From Elymus sibiricus (lineage: Eukaryota > Streptophyta > Magnoliopsida > Poales > Poaceae): a stretch of DNA of 64,000 nt. The DNA is taken from NCBI GenBank assembly GCA_039707655.1, contig CM077676.1:429017379-429081378 (forward strand), written 5' to 3'. Within the stretch, counting starts at the first letter, position 1. Each line of letters starts with the position of its first letter. The translations under genes and the position numbers were made by a program. The notes under the pieces are model-generated. The model saw only the letters and a list, made by a program, of their open reading frames with translations, had not been told where the DNA came from and ran no database searches. Shown in pieces: positions 56,462 through 64,000 of this stretch.

Positions 56462-58720
56462 ACGCAACGCACATGAATTTGTTCGAAATTTCAAAAAATG
56501 TCCGCCTTTCCAAATTTTGTTCAAAAAATTACAAATATTTGTATTTTCAAAAATTGTACAGAAATTTCAAAAAAAATCTGTTTTTCAAAATTGCTCAGAA
56601 TGTCAAGACACAAACATTTTTTAAAAAGAGCAAACAAAAATTTCAACACGGACTATTTTTGAATGTTTTGAATTTTTTTTAAAAATGCTAATAAATTAAA
56701 CTTTCAAAAACATCTTAGGAAAATATGAACAAAAGTTTGAAACCAATTGTTTTTTTAGAATTTCCTCGAACATTTTTGTATCTGTGTAGAATGTTTTCGA
56801 AGAAAGGAACATATTTGAAATTCCAATCAAATTTTGAAAGCGCGAACATTATTTGCAAATCCCCGAACAATTTTTTAGTTTTTGAACATGTTTGAAAAAA
56901 GGGAACACTTTTTGAATTTGTGAACGAATTTGGAAAACAGGGACATTTTTTGAATCAATGAACTTTTTTTAATCCGCGAGCGGTTGGACGTGGCCCAACA
57001 GGCTCCCGACGGGAGCGATGTCGTCGCCTAATTGGGCGAAGGCCTAAGTTTCTTTTTCTATTTTCTCTATTTTCTGCCCTTTTTTTTTCATTAATTCATT
57101 TTTCTCATTTTGGAACTTTATTACTCTTTTTAAAACATGTTAAAAAAATGAAATATTATTTGGAATACAAAAATAATAGTGTTAAGTAAAAAATTTAAAT
57201 TATGATTTTAAATTCTTTTCTCATTCAAACATTTATTAAATGCAAAAAAAAACATTTACTATTTTCAATTTTATCCCTTTGTACTTATTTGTTATGTTAA
57301 ATACTTAAAAATAATAGTTTTAAGTACCTGTTAGATTATGATTTCAAATAAATTTTCCTTCAAACCTGGCATGGACATGCCCACCTGCTCACAGAAGTTT
57401 GGGCCATTTCAAGAATGTCCAAAAAAAATATCATGTTCAAAGTGGGGTGTCCGGGTAGGTCATAAGCGTTGAGCAACTGGCCACTCCTCTGCGAGCTGGC
57501 TTGGAGCGGCGAGTTGCTGCTCCAGGGGCCAGCTTGGAGCGGCGGCTTGCTCCTCCGCTTGCCCGCCTACAGCCTCGCCCATGGTACTGACGGCCTGTGG
57601 TGGGGAGGGAGGTGGAGCAGCAAGTTGCCTGGCTCGTATCCGGCAGGCTCGGCTTGGCACCGAGCCAGCTTTTATGCCGGAGAACTCGTCTTCATGCTCG
57701 CCGGATACTATGGTGCAAGGAGGAGATGGGGAGCGGAGGTGTGGTGCGGTTCTTGCCAGGCGTCTGGCCTCGTTTAACTAGCGGGCGGACGCGAGGAGCC
57801 AAGCGGCGTTGTGTTGAATGCCGGTAGGCTCACGGACGGACGTGTGGCCGGAGTTGGTTTCTCGGCACACGCGAGGGTTCAATGGAGGTAGGCGGGGCAG
57901 TCTGAAGCCGGTTGAATGCGGCGAGGCGGCGTGTTCAGCCAGGCATGCAGCAGGTGCCGCTCTCTCGGCCGGCGCGCCGGTTCAATGCCTGCGCCAGTGA
58001 GAGGTCGCGTCCGCTCTGGCATCGGGTGAGAGAGGACGGCACGGTCTGCTGATCGGGACGCGCCGGTAGTGTGTCTCCTCCCTCACCGACGGCGACCGCA
58101 TCAACGCTGCATCACCGCCCTTCCACGGAGGACAGGATCCGGTCGGATCTTTCACCGCTGGTGAGGAGAGAGACAATGGCTACCGCCCATCTTGTTTAGA
58201 TCAGGAGAGGGTGAGAGTGTGAAGGGAGCAACCCTGGCTAGCAGCAAGCGCTGAAACTCCAGTCTACGTGTATAGTGACGATTTTTATTTTTCGCTCCAT
58301 ACCAATCGTTTTAATAAATTGTATAACGCGCCATTGAAAAACGGAACTCTTACCCCGCTAAAAAAACGTATTTTATAAACGTGGCAACTCGATCAGTAGC
58401 AAGTCATCGCCTCCAGGCCGTTCACGTGTCCCGGACCGTCAATACATGTGGATCAAATTATCACGCGAGCTAACTCTTCGTACAAAAGTGCGCTCCACCA
58501 CGTACCCAGTACCCGCGCATGCAGAAATCGTGCACCTACGGTTCTATTTGTTTACGGTGCGTTACGTAACTCTCATGTGTGCGAGATAGCGAGAGACCAA
58601 CTGGGTGCGCCTCTTCTCTTCGTATATGTACTCCAGTGTTTGTGTGATGTCCAAATAATAATAATAATACTCCAGCGTTCCTGTGAGGACCGTTGGATCG
58701 TCGATCAAACGGACACAGGT
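56462..58720. other. Repetitive DNA without a recognised gene
   Basis: 56462-57060: AT-rich AATTTCAAAAA and GAACATTTTT-type repeats ending near GGACGTGGCCCAACAGGC. 57060-57400: AT-rich. 57440-58250: GC-rich with short open frames in several phases and no known domain. 58250-58720: mixed, with an (AATAAT)n tract at about 58650. The left end of the following Gypsy-type coding region should lie here but I could not place it. Confidence 0.5.
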
Positions 58721-58723
58721 AGC

Positions 58724-61105
58724 CCCATGTGGCTCTATAAGCCCGAAGCCGTGCCGACAGTGCGGAACTTCTTCCGCACCAACATAGATGGGATGTGGAC
58801 GGCCCTCTTCAAGCCGTCCCAAAACGAGTTCCCCAAAGATGGGCCGGACAGCGGATACAGCGCCGCGCACGCCCCCTCCGAGGTATCAATCGTCTCGCAT
58901 ATTTAATAACGCTTCTTTACATTGTATCTGTCTGAACCTTCCCTTATTGTTTTTAGAAATGGGCGTCCAAGGCGGCGCTCATTAAGTGCTCGGTGCCGCT
59001 GCCCGAAGACAACCGTACACCCGAGCTCCAGGCCCTCTTGGCCGTGCTGCCCCCAAAGGCTCCGGCCAAGGCCAAGAAAGAGTTGGAGAAGAAACGGGGA
59101 GGTCTTTGGATCCGGGACTCCTCGGACGCTAAGTCCGAGGACATCCGAGCCCTTTCCTCTGACGAGGAGGAAAGAGGAGGAGAGGAAGGGGAGGAAAGCG
59201 CCCCTTCCCTGAAGAGAAAGAGGGCGGCGTCCGAAGACATTGCGGGGGCCAACGCCCCCCGAACACGAAGGCGCCTCCAGAAGGCCGCTGACGCCGCACC
59301 CCACAAGGCCCCTGCCGCTGCCGAGGTCGTCTCCTCCGAATCAGAGGACGACCTCATTGAGCCGCGCAGGGAGAGGCCACCGCCGAGGAGGTATGCACAG
59401 CGTACGTGCCTTAGTCCCTCCTTTCACAAATTTAACTGATCAATTGTCTTTTCACAGCCCGCAACGCTCCCGTATTAGCGACAAGGAGTCGTCGAGCGGG
59501 CTCCCTCCATCTAGCGCATCGGAGGAGCATCTCCCCTCCCCAGCTGCTCATGACGGGCTGGGGGAGGCGTCCTCTCAGCAAGCCCCGCCCGTGCCTACCA
59601 CGGGGGATGGCGCCGATGCGTCCATGGCCTCAGCCTCAGCCTCGACCTCCAAGGATGCGTCGGGGAAGACCCCTGCCTCTAAGGGAGGGGTAGAGCTGGG
59701 GAAGCCAATAACCTCGGCTCCCGTCAATCCAGAGCCACCTCGGCAGCCGACCACGATGGCAGCTCCTCCCTCGTAGAGGGTCGAGGTGGCCCGTCCATCC
59801 TAGCCTGCTGGAGGGCAGGCGTCCATGGGATGGACCGAAGAGATGGAGGCGTCCTTGACGGGCTCCTCCATCGTTGCCGAGCACCGCGTCCTCCTGGGCG
59901 CGGCGTTACAAAATTACCGGTCCACGGAGGCCGGTATAAGGGAGGCCTTCAAGGGCCTCTATGAAGGCTTTGAGGTAACATTTAATCCTCTTTGAGATTA
60001 CGTCAATGCATAGAGCTATTAGCACTAGATATATCGAGTAGCCTTTAGTGGATAAGTAAAACGCAAATTGTCCAAAAACTTGTACTACTGTAGATACTTA
60101 TCATAAGTGTATAACCACAGTAGCCCCCGAGCCCTGAGTTAGATGCAAAAATCTTACTCGGGGATCCTAGGCAGAAATGACAGTTTTAATAAAGCGAATA
60201 ATCAGTAGCCCCCGAGACCCTGATCGGATACACAAAGCCGACCATGGGATCAATTCGTCCGAGGAAGCTAACAATGTTCTTTTCAGGTTTCGGCCTCGGT
60301 TTCAGTATCCACCTCGAAAGAGTTGGAGGAACTGAACCGTAAGCTGGATCGGTCCAAGAAGGACATGGATCTGCTTAGGAAGCAGGTGGAGCAATCTCAA
60401 GGTAAATACCGAAAGTTTAAGTACCTTAATACTGTACTTCGGGTTATGATGCAGCTGGTTTAAGCTCTAAGGCATGCATTAATGTTTTTACAGCTGCCTC
60501 CTCGGAGCTTGAAAGCTCTGGTCCAAGCTTCAGAGAGCTCGGCATGAAGCCGAACAACAGAAGGCTGCGGCTAAGCAGGCAAGCGAAGAGCTGGCCAAGG
60601 AAAAAGAGGTCAGCAAGAAGCATGTGGCCCGGGTCGTGGAGGTGGAAGAAGACCTGAAGGGCCTTTACGCTCAGCGTGACGCCCTTCAGGAAGAGAAGAA
60701 AAAGCTGACCTCCGAGCTCGAAACCACGAGCTCGGCCTGCAAGGAGGCCACGACCCAGGCTCGGGCGGATCGCGAAGTGCTTCAACAGGTGAAGCAGATC
60801 GCTGCTTGTAAGCCATACCTGCTTCACTGCATATTTGGTGACATCAGATTTGCCAATCTTACGCAAATCTGGCGTTCTTCAGAAGCATTTAGGGACCTGC
60901 CGCGGAGTGCTTCGGATGCCGGCCTCTACTTCGCCGCCCGTTCTGAGGAGTCCGTGGAGAAGATCTTCTGGGCCCAATTCCAGGTGCCAGAGCATCCGCC
61001 TCTTCTGAATAATCAGATGAAGCAGCTGGCCGAGCTGTTCCGCACGGCGCGGCCGGTGATGGAGGATCTCTGCATCAACCTCTGGCCACAAGAGCCGATG
61101 CCGAC
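58724..61105 (+). pseudogene. Gypsy-type transposon coding region (gag-like), decayed, spliced-looking
   Basis: PMWLYKPEAVPTVRNFFRTNIDGMW matches the N-terminal block common in grass proteins annotated as putative gypsy-type transposon domain. A GT-AG break (58882/58957) leads to KWASKAALIKCSVPLPEDN, a Glu/Lys-rich tract, a Ser/Ala/Pro-rich tract with two in-frame TAG near 59774-59802, and TGSSIVAEHRVLLGAALQNYR. A coiled coil follows (VEVEEDLKGLYAQRDALQEEKKKL), then QVPEHPPLLNNQMKQLAELFRTA and LWPQEPMPT. It is cut at 61105 by the next LTR. Frameshift near 60540. No protease, reverse transcriptase or integrase. Confidence 0.65.
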
Positions 61106-61460
61106 TGATACGTCTCCAACGTATCTATAATTTTTGATTGTTCCATGTTATTATAGTATCAATCTTGGATGTTTTTATATGCAATTATATATCATTTTTT
61201 GGGACTAACCTATTAACCTAGTGCACAGTGTTAGTTGCTGTTTTTAGCTTGTTTTTGGCTTTTCAGAGAATCAGTACCAAACGAAGTCCAAATACCACGA
61301 AACTTTTTGGAGATTTTTTTCTGGACAAAACAGACCCTGGAGACTTGGAGAGGAGGCCAGAAGGTTCACGAAGCCTCCACAAGGCAATAGGGCGCGGCCC
61401 CAGGGGGGCGCCCTGATGCCTTGTGGGGCCCTCGTGGCTCCGTTTGACCTAATTCCACTC

Positions 61461-61469
61461 CTATAAATT
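61461..61469 (+). promoter_or_regulatory. TATA-like box in the LTR
   Basis: CTATAAATT about 355 bases into the LTR; the likely transcription start is some 30 bases downstream. Confidence 0.4.
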
Positions 61470-62670
61470 CACAAATATTCGGAAACCATCAGAGAGCCAG
61501 AAGAGAAAACCTTTCCGCCGCCGCAAGCCTCTGTTCTTCCGTGATCCCATCTGGAGGCCTTTTCCGGTACTCTGCCGGAGGGGGAATCAATCACGGAGGG
61601 CTTCTACATCAACCTTACTGCCCTTCCGATGATGTGTGAGTAGTTTACCACAGACCTACGGGTCCATAGCTAGTAGCTAGATGGCTTCTTCTCTCTCTTT
61701 GATCTTCAATACCATGTTCTCCTTGATGTTCTTGGAGTTCTATCCGATGTAATCTTCTTTTGCGGTGTGTTTGTTGGGATCCGATGAATTGTGAGTTTAT
61801 GATCAGATTATTCATGAGAAATATTTGAGTCTTCTCTGAACTCTTTTATGTATGATTAAATATAGCTTTGTATTTCTCTCTGATCTATCGATTTTGTTTG
61901 GCCAACTATATTGGTTTATCTTGCAATGGGAGAGGTGCTTTGTGATGGGTTCAATCTTGCAGTGCTCAATCCCAGTGACAGAAAGGGACATGACACGTAT
62001 TTGTATTGTTGCCATTAAGGATAAAAAGATGGGGTCTATTCATATTGCTTGAATTTGCTTCTCTACATCATATCATCTTGCTTAAGGTGTTACTCTGTTT
62101 TTATTAACTTAATACTCTAGATGCATGCTAGATAGCGGTCGATGAGTGGAGTAATAGTAGTAGATGCAGGCAGGAGTCGGTCTACTTGTCTCGGACATGA
62201 TGCCTATATACATGATCATTACCATGAATCCGTCATAATTATTTGCTTTTCTATCAATTGCCCAACAGTAATTTGTTTACCCACTGTATGTTTCTGGGCT
62301 CGAGAGAGAAGCCTCTAGTGAAAACTATGGCCCCCGGGTCTATCTTTATCATATAAAAAACATAAAAATACCTTGCTGCAATTTATTTACTTTTATTTAG
62401 TTTAGTAATTTATTTACTTTATCAGTTTATCTCTATCAGACTTAATCCTTGCAAGTAACCGTGAGAGGATTGACAACCCTCTTATTCGCGTTGGGTGCAA
62501 GTGTTTGCTTTTGTGTGTGTAGGTGCTGTTCACTGGATCTTGCTTGGTTCTCCTACTGGATTGATAACCTTGGTTCTTAACTGAGGGAAATACTTATCTC
62601 TACTATACTGCATCATCCTCTCCTCTTCGAGGAAATACCAATGCAGTCTACAAGTAGGAGAAAGAATTTC

Positions 62671-62688
62671 TGGCGCCGTTGCCGGGGA
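62671..62688 (+). other. Primer-binding site, tRNA-Asp
   Basis: TGGCGCCGTTGCCGGGGA is complementary to the 3' end of plant tRNA-Asp(GTC), including the CCA tail. Confidence 0.85.
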
Positions 62689-62888
62689 GACATCATCAAA
62701 ATCTATCAAGTACCTTCGCACAAACTATCAATCACGTGCATTTATTTTATTTGCCTTTTTATTTGCATTTTCCTCTCGTTTTCATCTCCCCCACTTCTAT
62801 TTCTTTTTTTCAAAAACACAAAAATATTTTCGTTTGCTCGTTTGCTTGCTAAAATTGTGTGACTCAATAAAAATAAAAATATAGACTT

Positions 62889-63269
62889 ATGGATCCTCAT
62901 TCACTTGCTAATCTTTTCAAAAGATCCAAGTATAATGAACCAATTGGTAGTGAGTTGAGTGCTCTTGATTACCTCTATGAAGTTTTGCTTGAAAATCATG
63001 AATGTGAAAATTGTGATGAAGTGTTAGAAGAAGAAATTTATAAAGTGATTCATGATAACTCCTTGATTGAAAAGCATGATTGCAATGATGTTATTATAAA
63101 TTCTATTAATGTAAATTGTGTTAATAATATGCAAAACTACAAGATTGGGGATGATGATTTTGTTATGTCCACTACTTATTGCAATGATCATGATTGGGGT
63201 GATAATGCTTCTTATGATCTTGAAAATTTATTTAAGCCTCATGATGAATATGTTATTGATAAGCAATAA
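62889..63269 (+). CDS. Retrotransposon ORF, acidic, unknown function
   Basis: 126 residues, starts MDPHSLANLFKRSKYNEP, rich in Asp, Asn, Glu and Cys. It has none of the CCHC, protease or reverse-transcriptase motifs of gag-pol. The next frame (63283 onward) follows after one TAA in the same direction, so the two may be one decayed ORF. Confidence 0.4.
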   Translation: MDPHSLANLFKRSKYNEPIGSELSALDYLYEVLLENHECENCDEVLEEEIYKVIHDNSLIEKHDCNDVIINSINVNCVNNMQNYKIGDDDFVMSTTYCNDHDWGDNASYDLENLFKPHDEYVIDKQ

Positions 63270-63282
63270 TATTGAAAGTGGG

Positions 63283-63807
63283 TTTGGAAGAGTGTCAACT
63301 TTAGGTAAAAAGAATCCCACATATTCGGAGAGTGTTAAATCTTATGCAATTTTTGATAAAAGTGGGTTTGGAGAGGTCATGACTTTAGTTGATGTTAATC
63401 CCACTATCTTGGAAGATTATAAAACTTTTATGCATAGGGATCATGAAGAGAGTATTTTATATGATAGCTATATTGTTGAATTTGATTATTATCCTAAATG
63501 CAATTATTATGAGAGAGGAAAATATGGTTATAGAAGTCTTCATGTTATTAAATTACCTCTCTTTGTGTTGAAAATTTTAATGCTTCATTCTTCTCATTTG
63601 CATATGCTAGATATTGCTTGTCTTGATAATTTGTTTTCCTATAAAATGCCTATGCATAGGAAGTATGTTAGACTTAAATGTGTTTGTCACATGTTTTATG
63701 ATGCTCTCTTTGCGTTTCAATTCTTGTATTTTATGAGAGCATCATTATTATCCCAAGCCTATCTTAATGGCTATAAAGAAAGAGCTTGTTGGGAGGCAAC
63801 CCAATGA
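63283..63807 (+). CDS. Second retrotransposon ORF, unknown function
   Basis: The open frame begins upstream at 63118 but its coding-like part is from about 63283: YIVEFDYYPKCNYYERGKYGYRSLHVIKLPLFVLKIL, then MHRKYVRLKCVCHMFYDALFAFQFLYFMRASLLSQAYL, ending NGYKERACWEATQ. Hydrophobic and Cys/His-containing. Similar tails occur in wheat LTR elements, but I cannot assign a function. Confidence 0.4.
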   Translation, partial: FGRVSTLGKKNPTYSESVKSYAIFDKSGFGEVMTLVDVNPTILEDYKTFMHRDHEESILYDSYIVEFDYYPKCNYYERGKYGYRSLHVIKLPLFVLKILMLHSSHLHMLDIACLDNLFSYKMPMHRKYVRLKCVCHMFYDALFAFQFLYFMRASLLSQAYLNGYKERACWEATQ

Positions 63808-64000
63808 ATAAAATAAGTTTTTGCTTTTACCTTCTGTTTTTGAGTGTTTGCATGATTATAGCCTCTGTTATGATTGTGTTTTTATGTTTAAATAAGTGTT
63901 TGTGCCAAGTAATGCATTTGGGATGATTTGGAAGATAGTATGATTGATGCTGTTTGAAAACAAAAACTTTTGCGTCCAGTGCTGGAATTTCTAATTTTCG

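Larger units (their letters stand above)
61106..64000 (+). mobile_element. LTR retrotransposon, 5' part, runs out of the window
   Basis: The LTR begins TGATACGTCTCCAACGTATC, a start typical of abundant Triticeae Gypsy families, directly after the presumed duplication CCGAC (61101-61105). A TATA-like CTATAAATT is at 61461. The LTR ends somewhere between 62615 and 62670. The primer-binding site TGGCGCCGTTGCCGGGGA follows at 62671-62688. The internal region carries two open frames without gag or pol motifs, suggesting a non-autonomous derivative, though pol may lie beyond 64000. Confidence 0.8.

Noticed and set aside
57460..58180. GC-rich frames as a gene
   Set aside because: Short frames in competing phases, no domain and no plausible splice structure.

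Overview
The window is nuclear DNA of a grass, almost certainly a Triticeae species (wheat, Aegilops or barley group). The basis is the content: two large CACTA (En/Spm) transposons of a family with TTTAGTCCCGGTT sub-terminal repeats, an LTR retrotransposon starting TGATACGTCTCC with a tRNA-Asp primer site, Harbinger, Mutator-type and Stowaway-type elements, LINEs, a poly-T-ended SINE, and two GT-AG spliced plant genes. No sequence search was run; family names rest on recognised motifs.

Layout. (1) 477-16031: a PIF/Harbinger-like element (TTA target duplication) carrying a degraded reading frame, split by CACTA-1 (1374-15380; CCT duplication). (2) 16.2-18.95 kb: a LINE 3' fragment, MITE-like repeats and unrecognised DNA. 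(3) about 18955-37990: a minus-strand LINE interrupted by a 225-bp Mutator-type MITE (19100-19324) and by a large TG...CA element of solo-LTR appearance (21025-37369, TCTAT duplication), itself interrupted by CACTA-2 (21356-33555, GTA duplication). (4) 38-53.5 kb, the gene island: a small divergent ORF, an intact 11-exon MYND-type ubiquitin-specific protease gene (38743-45508), a non-autonomous Harbinger element (46661-48820), and a 3-exon DUF569 gene (50551-52168) with locally duplicated flanks, a SINE and MITEs. (5) 53.7-64 kb: a LINE-derived retrocopy with a 15-bp duplication, a Mutator-like element, a decayed Gypsy-type coding region and the 5' part of an LTR retrotransposon that leaves the window.

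Both CACTA elements share one architecture, transcribed on the minus strand from the right end: a small spliced gene for a 119-residue coiled-coil/transmembrane protein, the TNP2 transposase, then, behind an internal copy of the repeat-plus-TATA promoter, a long spliced accessory gene ending in a Ulp1-like cysteine protease domain. Between TNP2 and the accessory gene lies a plus-strand U6/snRNA-type promoter followed by about 150 conserved bases and a T-run. In CACTA-2 the transposase has one visible 1-bp frameshift and the accessory gene one visible stop codon. CACTA-1 is more decayed. The small membrane protein gene is open in both copies and is the most interesting candidate here.

The host genes fit a normal plant locus: a membrane-anchored deubiquitinating enzyme and a DUF569 (fascin-like beta-trefoil) protein. 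Nesting gives a relative order of events: LINE, then the LTR-type element and separately the MITE, with CACTA-2 after the LTR-type element; in the first block, Harbinger before CACTA-1.
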